DNA of 64,000 bases, from NCBI RefSeq assembly GCF_001898325.1, contig NZ_MKTR01000017.1, positions 34,263-98,262 on the forward strand, written 5' to 3'. The notes under the pieces were generated by a model that had not been told where the DNA came from, searched no databases, and was given only the letters and a program-made list of their open reading frames with translations. The translations under genes were made by a program, and so were the position numbers. This document shows positions 48,031 to 55,980 of the stretch, in pieces (position 1 is the stretch's first letter; each line of letters begins with the position of its first letter). The stretch comes from Microbacterium sp. 67-17 (lineage in GTDB: Bacteria; Actinomycetota; Actinomycetes; Actinomycetales; Microbacteriaceae).

Positions 48031-48817
48031 GCGCCCACAGCGCGACGGCGCTGGCCGCGGCGACGTTCAGTGAGTCGACACCTCCAGCCATCGGGATGGT
48101 CACGACGGTGTCGGCAGCGGCGAGAGCTTTCGGGGTGAGCCCGTCACCCTCGGCGCCGAGCATGAGCGCCACGCGGGAGGCCGGCTCGAAGTCATCGAGC
48201 GAAACAGCGTCCTCGCGCAGCGCGAGTGCCGCGATCTGGAACCCTTCCTCGTGCAGGATGCTGCGCGTCTGGTCCCAGTCGGGCAGTCGCGTCCACGGGA
48301 CTTGGAAGACGGTTCCCATGCTGACCCTGACGCTGCGCCGGTAGAGCGGGTCGGCACAGCGCGGCGAGACGAGCACCGCATCGGCCCCGAGGCCTGCGCA
48401 GGCACGGAAGATCGCACCGACGTTGGTGTGATCCACGATGTCTTCGAGGATGACGACGAGCCTCGCCTCCCGCAGCACGTCCCGAAGCGGTGGCGTCTTT
48501 GGCCGGTGCATCGCCGCGAGGGCGCCACGGTGCACGGCGTAGCCCGTGAGGTGCTCCGCGAGATCGGCCTCGACAACGTAGACCGGCACCTCAGGGTGCT
48601 GCACCAGCAACGGAGCGAGGTCATCGATCCACTTCTCCTGCACGAGGACCGAACGCGGCCGATGACCCGCGGCCAGAGCGCGCGCGATCACCTTCGCGGA
48701 TTCGGCGATATACAGCCCTCCGGCCGGTTCGATACGCCGCCGCAGGGTGACATCGGTGAGATCCCGGTAATCCTCGAGCCGTGGGTCCGTCGCATCTCGG
48801 ACATCGATGCGCTGCAT
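48005..48817 (-). CDS. TrmH/SpoU-family RNA 2'-O-methyltransferase
   Basis: 270 residues. N-terminal substrate domain (YIAESAKVIARAL) and SPOUT knot domain with motif 1 EDIVDHTNVGAIFRACAGLGADAVL, motif 2 LMLGAEGDGLTPKAL and motif 3 IPMAGGVDSLNVAAASAVALW. Methylates a ribose in rRNA or tRNA; target not predictable from sequence. Convergent 26-bp overlap with the SGNH gene. Confidence 0.92.
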   Translation of the reverse strand: MQRIDVRDATDPRLEDYRDLTDVTLRRRIEPAGGLYIAESAKVIARALAAGHRPRSVLVQEKWIDDLAPLLVQHPEVPVYVVEADLAEHLTGYAVHRGALAAMHRPKTPPLRDVLREARLVVILEDIVDHTNVGAIFRACAGLGADAVLVSPRCADPLYRRSVRVSMGTVFQVPWTRLPDWDQTRSILHEEGFQIAALALREDAVSLDDFEPASRVALMLGAEGDGLTPKALAAADTVVTIPMAGGVDSLNVAAASAVALWALRHPHAAE

Positions 48818-48884
48818 CCCTTGATCCTCTCATTCATGCGGTGCCGACCCAGCAGCACGAAACATCCCCGAAAACCTGGATGCC

Positions 48885-48890
48885 TAGACT
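48885..48890 (+). promoter_or_regulatory. -10 element TAGACT for the Sir2 gene
   Basis: Predicts transcription from about 48897, downstream of the ATG at 48894, which supports the ATG at 48918 as the true start. Confidence 0.45.
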
Positions 48891-48917
48891 GGAATGAGGC
48901 AAGCAGAGGAGGCGGGC

Positions 48918-49799
48918 ATGTCGCTCATCGACGGCGCTGCCGCGGACGTTCCCGAAGCCCTCTCCCGTGCGCTCCGCGTTCTTGACGGGCGCACCCTGAC
49001 GATCCTGACCGGGGCCGGGGTGTCAACCGACTCCGGCATCCCCGACTACCGTGGCAAAGGGGCGCCCGTACGACGCCCGATGACCGCCGAGCAGTTTCTC
49101 GGACGCGATGAGGCGCGTCGACGCTACTGGGTCGGCTCGCATCTCGGCTGGCGCAGATTCGCCTCGGCGGAACCCAACGCCGGGCACCGCGCCATCGCCG
49201 CGCTCGAAGAGCACGGGATCGCAACCGGGGTCATCACGCAGAACGTCGACGGTCTTCATGTGCGCGCCGGAAGCCGTCGCGTCGTTGAGCTGCACGGCAC
49301 GATGCGCCGCGTCTTCTGCACCCGCTGCGGTCAGGTCTTCGACCGCCGAGACCTCTCGTCGCGGGTGGAGAGCGACAACCCGTGGCTGGTCACCACCCAC
49401 GAGCTGCCCCTCGGACCCGACGGAGACGTGACGCCCGAGACGACCGAAGGGTTCGTCGTGCCGGATTGCTCCGTGTGTGCGGGAACCCTCAAGCCCGACG
49501 TCGTCTTCTTCGGCGAGTACATCCCATCCGAGAAATTCCGCGAAGCCGAGCAGCTCGTCCTGGGTAGTGACGCGCTGGTCATTGCCGGATCGTCGCTCGT
49601 CGTGAACTCGGGGATCCGCCTGCTCGAACGAGCACGACGACGCCGCATCCCCATCGTGATCATCAACCGCGGCCAGACGCGGGCCGATGCTCGCGCAACC
49701 GTGAAGATCGACGGCGGAACCTCCGAGGCCCTCACCGCGCTGCTGGAGGGGCTGGCGCCCACCGGGCACCGGGAGCTGGCAAGTAGTCTCGAGAGGTGA
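48918..49799 (+). CDS. Sir2-family NAD-dependent deacylase
   Basis: Removes acyl groups from lysines using NAD+. 293 residues from ATG 48918 with GAGGAGG upstream. NAD site GAGVSTDSGIPDYRG, TQNVDGLH and the catalytic His in VELHGT. The zinc site has CTRCG and CSVCAG pairs, with KPDVVFFGE next to it. Loop AGSSLVVNSG near the C-terminus. Overlaps the next gene by 4 bp (GTGA). Confidence 0.93.
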   Translation: MSLIDGAAADVPEALSRALRVLDGRTLTILTGAGVSTDSGIPDYRGKGAPVRRPMTAEQFLGRDEARRRYWVGSHLGWRRFASAEPNAGHRAIAALEEHGIATGVITQNVDGLHVRAGSRRVVELHGTMRRVFCTRCGQVFDRRDLSSRVESDNPWLVTTHELPLGPDGDVTPETTEGFVVPDCSVCAGTLKPDVVFFGEYIPSEKFREAEQLVLGSDALVIAGSSLVVNSGIRLLERARRRRIPIVIINRGQTRADARATVKIDGGTSEALTALLEGLAPTGHRELASSLER

Positions 49800-50404
49800 T
49801 CCACCTCACGCTCATCCGCCATGGCGAGACCGACTGGAATCGCGCTCGGCTCATCCAGGGCAGTACCGACATACCCCTCAACGACACGGGTCGGGAGCAA
49901 GCCCGGCAGACCGCCGACCGGCTGAGCGGCGTGCTCGATGACCCGGCCGCTGCGCGCATCGTCAGCAGCGACCTCTCCCGTGCCCGTGAGACAGCGCAGA
50001 TCATCGCTGACCAGTGGGGCTCGCCAGCCCCACTGGCGTATCCCGCACTGCGTGAGCGCGCGTACGGCGACGCTGAGGGGGTCACCATCGAGGACTTCGC
50101 CGCACGGTGGGGCGATTGGTACACCTCCGAGGTCCCCGGCGCCGAGTCACGCGAACTGCTGCGCCTCCGGGCCTTCGAAGGCTTTGACACCGTTGTCACC
50201 GATGCGCTCCGGTCTCAGCCCGATGTCACGCACATCTTCGTGGTCACCCACGGCGCACTCATCCGCTCTGTCATCCATCACGTGAGCGACGGCAGGTTGC
50301 CGGCGCGCCAAGAGCGGCTGGCAAACGGATCCGACTACACCTTCCACTACTCACCCGACGGGCTGACGCTGATCGACTACGCCGGCACCACGGTTTCGCT
50401 CTGA
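49796..50404 (+). CDS. histidine phosphatase superfamily protein
   Basis: 202 residues of the phosphoglycerate mutase-like fold. RHGE at LIRHGETDWNR (phospho-acceptor His), SSDLSRARETAQI, catalytic Glu in LRERAYGDAEG and second His in VVTHGALIRSVIHH. Likely a small-molecule phosphatase; substrate unknown. Coupled to the Sir2 gene. Confidence 0.9.
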   Translation: MIHLTLIRHGETDWNRARLIQGSTDIPLNDTGREQARQTADRLSGVLDDPAAARIVSSDLSRARETAQIIADQWGSPAPLAYPALRERAYGDAEGVTIEDFAARWGDWYTSEVPGAESRELLRLRAFEGFDTVVTDALRSQPDVTHIFVVTHGALIRSVIHHVSDGRLPARQERLANGSDYTFHYSPDGLTLIDYAGTTVSL

Positions 50405-50505
50405 GCTGGGCACACCGATCCATACACCGGAAAGCACTACGCAGCTCGCTCAGTTTCGTAATGACATTGTGAGCAACATGAGCAATCCGCGATTCGGCAG
50501 CATGC

Positions 50506-50511
50506 TAGCCT
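50506..50511 (+). promoter_or_regulatory. leaderless -10 element TAGCCT for the Lrp-like gene
   Basis: TAGCCT, 8 nt, then ATG 50520. Supports that start over the GTG at 50469. Confidence 0.45.
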
Positions 50512-50519
50512 TCCGCGAT

Positions 50520-50993
50520 ATGACAGCTCTTGACCATGTCGACCTCGAGCTCTTGGCCGCGCTCGCGGAAGATCCGCGCGCGACGGTGGTGGCACTGTCA
50601 GATCGCCTCGGTCTGTCCCGGAACACCGTGCAGGCGCGGATGTCACGGCTCGACAAGGCCGGCGTCTTTCTCTCGTACGAGCGAGCCCTCTCCCCCGCGG
50701 CGCTGGGCTTTCCCATCGAAGCATTCCTCAACGTCACGGTCCGTCAGGCTGAGTTGCCGCGCATCACGGCAGAGTTCGAGCGAATTCCCGAGATCGTTCA
50801 GGTGCATGGCCTGAGCGGAACCGTGGATCTGCTCGTGAGGGTCGCGTGCCGCGATACGCAGCATCTGTTCGACACCGACGCCCGCATCCTCGCGATCGAG
50901 GGCGTGGAGCGCACCGAGACCTCGCTCGCGATGGGTGAGGTGATCGGTTACCGCGTGCGCCCGCTCATGGAGCTGGCACGAGGGGAACGCTAG
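50520..50993 (+). CDS. Lrp/AsnC-family transcription regulator
   Basis: 157 residues from ATG 50520 (MTALDHVDLELLAAL); the GTG at 50469 would add 17 residues. N-terminal helix-turn-helix (DRLGLSRNTVQARMSRLDKAG) and C-terminal RAM ligand domain (about 70-150, GLSGTVDLLVRVACRDTQHL). Its stop region overlaps the convergent EamA gene by 29 bp. That adjacency makes the exporter a candidate target, as Lrp proteins often control amino-acid exporters. Confidence 0.9.
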   Translation: MTALDHVDLELLAALAEDPRATVVALSDRLGLSRNTVQARMSRLDKAGVFLSYERALSPAALGFPIEAFLNVTVRQAELPRITAEFERIPEIVQVHGLSGTVDLLVRVACRDTQHLFDTDARILAIEGVERTETSLAMGEVIGYRVRPLMELARGER

Positions 50994-51957
50994 CCGCCTC
51001 CTCCTTGGCGGCCTCACCAGGGTCGGACCGCACCAGGATCACGCCTGCCAAGATCATCGCTCCCCCGACAGCTTGCATGACGGTCGGGACTTCGGCGATC
51101 ACAAGCCACGCGATCAGCAGGGCGAACAGCACTTCGGTGAGCCCGACGAACGATGCGACGCGGGATCCGAGCATCGATCCCGCTCGCACTCCGAACGCGT
51201 AGCCTCCGGCGGTTGCCACGACGATCACCCATACGATCGGGATGTACCAGGGAACGCTCACGCCGGCCAACACAACGTCGACGGCCGGTGCGGTGAACGC
51301 AAAGAGGCCGGTGCCGACCAGCACACCCATGAGAAGAGCGCCGGTAATGAGGCCGCCCGAGGCCAGCGCGAGGGGCGGGATGTCGTCGCCGGTCTTCTCG
51401 GCGATGAGAAAGTACGCGGCGGTGCAGGCAGCAGCAGCCAGTGCCAGCAGGGTGCCGATCAGGTCGAAGCTTGCACCAGCGATGTCGACGACGAGCACGA
51501 GGCCGACGATCGCAAGAACAGAGCCCGCCAGAATGCGACGCGATGGTGCCCGTCGAGTGCGAACCCACGCGAGCCCGACCAAAAGGACCGGGGCGAGGTA
51601 CTGAATGAGAAGGGCCATCGCCACCGGCATCCGTTGCAGCGCGGCGAAGTAGAAGATTTGACACCCGGCCACTCCCGTGAGCCCGAACGCAATGATCAGC
51701 AGTCCATGCTTGCGAAGAAAGCCGGGCCGGCGACGGATCGTGACGATCAGAACGGGCGCGAGAATCAGTGCCGCGCCACCCATGCGCAGCAACAGGGTCG
51801 CACCCAGGCTCCAGCCCGCCTCCATGAGCGGCTTCATGAAGCTCCCCGAGGATGCGAAGCTCAGGGCAGAGAGCAGCCCGATCGCAAGCCCAGCCATCGA
51901 TGAGTGCCGGCCCGCGGGGGCAACAAGCACAGGGACCGGAGTGGTCGGAGCGGACAT
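50965..51957 (-). CDS. EamA/DMT-family transporter
   Basis: 330 residues with ten membrane helices in two EamA repeats (about 22-150 and 160-310). LLIQYLAPVLLVGLAW and GLTEVLFALLIAWLVIAE are the repeated helix-4/5 segments of drug/metabolite exporters. Possible amino-acid or metabolite efflux. Lies between the Lrp-like gene (convergent) and the CGNR gene (divergent), either of which could regulate it. Confidence 0.9.
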   Translation of the reverse strand: MSAPTTPVPVLVAPAGRHSSMAGLAIGLLSALSFASSGSFMKPLMEAGWSLGATLLLRMGGAALILAPVLIVTIRRRPGFLRKHGLLIIAFGLTGVAGCQIFYFAALQRMPVAMALLIQYLAPVLLVGLAWVRTRRAPSRRILAGSVLAIVGLVLVVDIAGASFDLIGTLLALAAAACTAAYFLIAEKTGDDIPPLALASGGLITGALLMGVLVGTGLFAFTAPAVDVVLAGVSVPWYIPIVWVIVVATAGGYAFGVRAGSMLGSRVASFVGLTEVLFALLIAWLVIAEVPTVMQAVGGAMILAGVILVRSDPGEAAKEEAASVPLVPAP

Positions 51958-51990
51958 GGCAGCCTGTCAGGAGTGAAAGGGTTTGACACT

Positions 51991-52008
51991 CGTGACACAC
52001 TGGTCACG
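51991..52008. promoter_or_regulatory. inverted repeat in the EamA/CGNR divergent gap
   Basis: CGTGAC, 6 nt, GTCACG: perfect 6-bp arms in the 87-bp gap between the two divergent genes, just downstream of a TTGACA at 51983. A likely binding site for the CGNR regulator, unproven. Confidence 0.4.
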
Positions 52009-52044
52009 AACGAAACAGTAGCCCTCGGAATGTCAGGAGTCAAC

Positions 52045-52599
52045 ATGGTCTTTATCCATGACACCGAGATGGCCCTGCGCGCGGCCGTCGACCTGGTCAA
52101 CACGCTGCCACTCAATGGCGACGAAGACACCCTGACGACCGCGGACGAGTATGACGCCTTCCTTGGGCGGTACCCGTACAGCGGCAAGATCTCACGCACG
52201 AGGCAGGAGCGAGAGGCGGTACGCAGCATCCGCGCTCGCCTACGCGCTCTGTGGGATGCCGACCGCGAAAGCGCCGTGCCGCTGGTCAATGCGATGCTTC
52301 GCGATGGCGAAGCTCTCCCCCAACTCGTGATCCACGACGACTACGACTGGCATGTGCACGCGTCGGATGACGACGCGCCCCTGGCCACCCGCATCCTTGT
52401 CGAGACCGCCATGGCGTTCGTGGAGGTCATTCGCATGGATGAGTATGACCGGGTGCTCGTCTGCGAAGCCGATGACTGCGAGGGCGTTCTGGTCGATTTC
52501 TCTCGCAACCGCTCAAAGCGCTACTGCGACACCGGCAACTGTGGCAATCGTATGAACGTCATCGCTTATCGAGCTCGTCGAGCCCAAGAAACGTCGTGA
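52045..52599 (+). CDS. CGNR zinc-finger domain regulator
   Basis: 184 residues from ATG 52045 (MVFIHDTEMAL), with AGGAG 5 nt upstream; an in-frame ATG at 52030 is the alternative. The N-terminal ABATE-like stress domain covers about 1-130. The C-terminal zinc finger has CEADDCEGVLVDFSRNRSKRYC and NCGNRMNV, i.e. the CGNR motif with four zinc cysteines. The family are probable transcription regulators. Overlaps the convergent hydrolase gene by 41 bp. Confidence 0.88.
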   Translation: MVFIHDTEMALRAAVDLVNTLPLNGDEDTLTTADEYDAFLGRYPYSGKISRTRQEREAVRSIRARLRALWDADRESAVPLVNAMLRDGEALPQLVIHDDYDWHVHASDDDAPLATRILVETAMAFVEVIRMDEYDRVLVCEADDCEGVLVDFSRNRSKRYCDTGNCGNRMNVIAYRARRAQETS

Positions 52600-53458
52600 T
52601 CGCGGCGGCCGCCGGCGCCGGCGTCTCGTAGTGGATGAGATGTCCGACATCCGCAATCTCCACGAGCGTGGCGTCGGCGAACCGGCGCGCAAGCTCGCGC
52701 TCGGCCTCGATCGGGGTGATGTCGTCCCGCTCGGCAGCGATGAGCAACGTCGGCTGCGCGATACGCGGCGCGAACTCCCTCACGTCGTGGGAGACCGACG
52801 CCAGAAACGCATCGTGCAGCACATCGCGGTCGGCGAACCGCGAGAAGTATGTGTCGTGCTGGTCGTGGATGAACCGGCGCAGGCCAGGATCCTTCGTCTT
52901 GGCCATCGACACGCTCATGATCCGAACCACAGCACCGTTTCGCAGAAGCGCCGTACCAACGCGGCTCGGTAGCCGCGCGCCGGTCCAGTAGTAAAAGACC
53001 GCCAAGCGAGTAAGGACGCCGCGAGGCCCTTCCAGAGCCGGCGCACCGATCGGATTCACCAGGATGACGCGGGGCGTATCGAGCCCGCCGGCCACGGCAG
53101 CAGCCACGACGATCGAGCCGAAGGAGTGACCGAGGATGACGGCCCCTGGTGCGACGCGGCCGACGAACTCGGCGAGCCACTCGGCATACAGCGACAGATC
53201 GTGTCGGCGGCCTGCGATCGGCGCCGTCTCACCGAAGCCGGGAAGATCCGGCGAGATGATACGGATGCCTGGGAGGAAAGCGATGACCGGCTCCAGCCCG
53301 TGGTGCTCGCCGCGGAAGCCATGAACGGCGACGACGGTGACGGGCGCATCATCCGGCCCGTAGTCCCAATAGGCTGTCGTACCGCCGAGCACCGTGACCT
53401 CACGAGCGGTCACCGGGATCTCGTCCAGGAGCGCGGCGTACGGGTGCGGGGCGGGCAT
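52559..53458 (-). CDS. alpha/beta hydrolase
   Basis: 299 residues. Oxyanion region VHGFRGEHHG, nucleophile elbow LGHSFGS, acid in AERDDITP and catalytic His in VGHLIHYETP. No signal peptide. Substrate unknown. Confidence 0.9.
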   Translation of the reverse strand: MPAPHPYAALLDEIPVTAREVTVLGGTTAYWDYGPDDAPVTVVAVHGFRGEHHGLEPVIAFLPGIRIISPDLPGFGETAPIAGRRHDLSLYAEWLAEFVGRVAPGAVILGHSFGSIVVAAAVAGGLDTPRVILVNPIGAPALEGPRGVLTRLAVFYYWTGARLPSRVGTALLRNGAVVRIMSVSMAKTKDPGLRRFIHDQHDTYFSRFADRDVLHDAFLASVSHDVREFAPRIAQPTLLIAAERDDITPIEAERELARRFADATLVEIADVGHLIHYETPAPAAAAITTFLGLDELDKR

Positions 53459-53464
53459 CCGTCG

Positions 53465-53470
53465 AGTCTA
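53465..53470 (-). promoter_or_regulatory. leaderless -10 element TAGACT for the alpha/beta hydrolase
   Basis: TAGACT on the - strand, 6 nt before ATG 53458. Confidence 0.55.
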
Positions 53471-53516
53471 GTGAGGGTACCTGTCGGCTCGCCGCCGCTA
53501 CGAACGACGCGATACA

Positions 53517-53554
53517 ACGACGAAGACCCCGCTCGAAAGCGAGGTCTTCGTCGT
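53517..53554 (-). terminator. rpmE2 terminator hairpin
   Basis: Stem ACGACGAAGACC with GGTCTTCGTCGT, an inner CGCT-CGAA-AGCG, one mismatch. Directly after rpmE2. Confidence 0.75.
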
Positions 53555-53566
53555 GTGCGGTCGGGC

Positions 53567-53824
53567 TTACTTGCTCGCGCCGCCGAAGTTCTTGAAGCGC
53601 TGGTTGAACTTCTCGACGCGACCCGCCGAGTCCATGATGCGCTGCTTGCCCGTGTAGAACGGGTGCGATGCCGAGGAGATTTCGACGTCGATGACGGGGT
53701 ACTCCACGCCGTCGAGTTCGATCGTCTTGTCGCTGCTCACCGTCGAACGCGTGAGGAAGGTCTCGCCCGAACCGAGGTCGCGGAACACGACAGCCTGGTA
53801 GTCGGGGTGAATGTCAGTCTTCAT
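53567..53824 (-). CDS. rpmE2: 50S ribosomal protein L31 type B
   Basis: 85 residues from ATG 53824 ([16 protein letters not shown]) with AAGGA upstream. Has [27 protein letters not shown] but lacks the CxxC zinc-binding cysteines of type A L31, so it is the zinc-independent paralogue. This form is often induced under zinc limitation by Zur. No Zur box was identified upstream. A TAGACT element lies near 53880. Confidence 0.96.
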   Translation of the reverse strand: MKTDIHPDYQAVVFRDLGSGETFLTRSTVSSDKTIELDGVEYPVIDVEISSASHPFYTGKQRIMDSAGRVEKFNQRFKNFGGASK

Positions 53825-53910
53825 GGGGTTCCTTGCCGAGATGGGGAAAGAAAGTCTGCGGTGCGCTGGCACCAAAGGACGAGTCTACCAGGTTCGCGTG
53901 CGGATGCCGA

Positions 53911-54699
53911 TCACGAGGTCCGCGCCCGCGCAGCGTAGCGGCCGGCCTCCTGATGCAGAGCGATCGGGACCCCGAACGCCGTGCTGAGCGCATCCTCCGT
54001 AAGGGTCTCGCGCAGTGGCCCCGCTGCTACGACGGCGCCGTCGCGGAGCAACAGCACGTGAGTGAAGCCCACCGGGATCTCTTCCACATGATGGGTGACC
54101 ATGACCATGGCAGGAGTGGTCGGCTCCGCAGCGTAACCGCTGAGGAGTGTGAGAAGCTCCTCACGCGAGCCCAGGTCCAGGCTCGCGGTTGGCTCATCCA
54201 ACAGCAGCAGCTCAGGGTCTGTCATGACGGACCGAGCGATCTGCACACGCTTCTGCTCGCCGTCCGAGAGCGTGCCGAACGTGCGCGTCGCGAGATCGTC
54301 GAGTTGCCACTCGGCGAGGACCCGCATCGCGCGACGGATGTCGACCTGGTCGTACTCTTCACGCCAGCGACCCATCACCGCATAGGCGGCGGTCATCACG
54401 ACATCCAGCACTGTCTCATCCGGCGGGATCCGACGCGCCATGGATGTGGAGGCAAACCCCACACGGGGGCGAAGTTCGAAGACGTCGGTCCGCCCGATCC
54501 GCTCCCCGAGGATGTTCACGCGACCGGAGGTCGGGTGGAGGAGCGATGCACACAGCTCGAGCAGAGTCGTCTTGCCCGCCCCATTGGGGCCGAGGACGAC
54601 CCATCGCTCATCGTCGGACACGGTCCAGTCGATGTGATCGATGATGTCTCGGGCGTTTCTGCGGACGACGACGTCGGAGAATTCGAGCACCTGAGCCAT
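53911..54699 (-). CDS. ABC transporter ATP-binding protein
   Basis: 262 residues. Walker A GPNGAGKTTL, Q-loop region, signature LSDGEQKRVQIARS (Gly-to-Asp variant of LSGGQ), Walker B LLLLDEP and H-loop VTHHVEE. No permease gene is adjacent, so its membrane partner is elsewhere or it is an orphan ATPase, a common arrangement for this actinobacterial gene next to glgA. Confidence 0.9.
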   Translation of the reverse strand: MAQVLEFSDVVVRRNARDIIDHIDWTVSDDERWVVLGPNGAGKTTLLELCASLLHPTSGRVNILGERIGRTDVFELRPRVGFASTSMARRIPPDETVLDVVMTAAYAVMGRWREEYDQVDIRRAMRVLAEWQLDDLATRTFGTLSDGEQKRVQIARSVMTDPELLLLDEPTASLDLGSREELLTLLSGYAAEPTTPAMVMVTHHVEEIPVGFTHVLLLRDGAVVAAGPLRETLTEDALSTAFGVPIALHQEAGRYAARARTS

Positions 54700-54706
54700 A
54701 CGTTCA

Positions 54707-54712
54707 AGCCTA
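54707..54712 (-). promoter_or_regulatory. leaderless -10 element TAGGCT for the ABC ATPase
   Basis: TAGGCT whose first three bases are the TAG stop of glgA, 7 nt before ATG 54699. Confidence 0.55.
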
Positions 54713-55933
54713 TCGGGCGCCGCGGATCACCTCTGCGTACAGCGCGGCGGTTTGCTCCGCGATGCGCTGCCAACTGAAGGCGGTCGTCGCGCGCTCCCGA
54801 CCCGCCCGCCCGTACGCCTTCGCCGCCTCGCGATCGCTGACGACCTCGCTCAGAACCCGAGCCAAGTCCGCAACGAACGCCTCGGGATCCAGGGGCGTGC
54901 CGGTGCCGTCCGAGACCTGCTCGATGGGCACAAGCCTGCCCGTCACACCGTCCACCACGACTTCGGGGATGCCGCCGGTAGCGGTGCCGACGACGGCTGC
55001 CCCACACGCCATCGCCTCGAGGTTCACGATGCCGAGGGGCTCGTAGATCGAGGGGCATACGAAAGTTGTCGCCGCTGTCAGTGCTACGCACAGCTCGTGC
55101 CGGCTGAGGTGTCGGTCGATCCAGACGACCCCGTCCCGAGTCTCCTGCAGACCGCGGACAAGACCTTCGACCTCGGCGAGGATCTCGGGGGTATCCGGAG
55201 CACCGGCACACAGGATCAGTTGCACCTCCGGGTCCAACCGCTCGGCAGCGCGAAGCAGGTACGGCAGACCCTTCTGACGGGTGATACGCCCGACGAAGAC
55301 GACGGAGGGCCGGGTCGGATCGATGCCGAGGGCAGCGAGCGTTTCGGCATCCTCAATCGGATGCCACTGCTCGGTGTCGATGCCGTTGTAGATGACCCGG
55401 ACGGTCGCGGGGTCGAGGCCGGGGTAGCTGCGCAGGATGTCGGCACGCATGCCTTCACTGACCGCCACAATCGCCGCGGCGCCGTGGTACGCGGTGCGTT
55501 CGATTTCACTCGAGACCGCATACCCGCCACCGAGCTGTTCGGCCTTCCAGGGACGAAGCGGCTCGAGACTGTGCGCGGTGACGATGTGCGGAATGTCGTT
55601 GAGGAGCCCGGCGATGTGCCCGGCGAAGTTGGCATACCAGGTGTGAGAGTGAACGACGGCGGCACCAGCGACATCATCGACGATGAGCAAATCAGTCCCC
55701 ATCGTCTGAATCGCCGCGTTGGCACCACGCAGTTCAGCGGGCGTGGAGTACGACGTCGTGTCAGTTTCATCGCGGTCGACGCCGAACGCACGCACCTGAA
55801 CCTCGAGCGGCTCATCGCCCGGCGCCGCGGTCGCGGGAAGCGCGCGAAGAGCTTTGACCAGCTCCGCGACGTGGACACCCGCGCCCCCATAGATTTCGGG
55901 CGGATACTCCTTGGTGACGATGTCGACGCGCAT
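54710..55933 (-). CDS. glgA: glycogen synthase / maltose-1-phosphate synthase (GT4 type)
   Basis: 407 residues, GT-B fold of glycosyltransferase family 4. N-terminal KEYPPEIYGGAGVHVAEL, linker HSLEPLRPWKAEQLGGGY, donor-site FVGRITRQKGLPYLLRA and the late YEPLGIVNLEAMACGAAVVGT carrying the nucleotide-sugar Glu. Actinobacterial members of this group next to glgC (GlgM in mycobacteria) make alpha-maltose-1-phosphate from ADP-glucose; which activity applies here cannot be told from sequence. Divergent from glgC. Confidence 0.92.
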   Translation of the reverse strand: MRVDIVTKEYPPEIYGGAGVHVAELVKALRALPATAAPGDEPLEVQVRAFGVDRDETDTTSYSTPAELRGANAAIQTMGTDLLIVDDVAGAAVVHSHTWYANFAGHIAGLLNDIPHIVTAHSLEPLRPWKAEQLGGGYAVSSEIERTAYHGAAAIVAVSEGMRADILRSYPGLDPATVRVIYNGIDTEQWHPIEDAETLAALGIDPTRPSVVFVGRITRQKGLPYLLRAAERLDPEVQLILCAGAPDTPEILAEVEGLVRGLQETRDGVVWIDRHLSRHELCVALTAATTFVCPSIYEPLGIVNLEAMACGAAVVGTATGGIPEVVVDGVTGRLVPIEQVSDGTGTPLDPEAFVADLARVLSEVVSDREAAKAYGRAGRERATTAFSWQRIAEQTAALYAEVIRGAR

Positions 55934-55940
55934 GTGTCGA

Positions 55941-55946
55941 ACGCTA
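55941..55946 (-). promoter_or_regulatory. leaderless -10 element TAGCGT for glgA
   Basis: TAGCGT on the - strand, 7 nt before ATG 55933. The glgC start lies only 47 bp from that ATG on the other strand, so the two promoters overlap. Confidence 0.55.
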
Positions 55947-55980
55947 GTACAGGGTCGTGGGGCGGCATAGTGTTGGGGGT

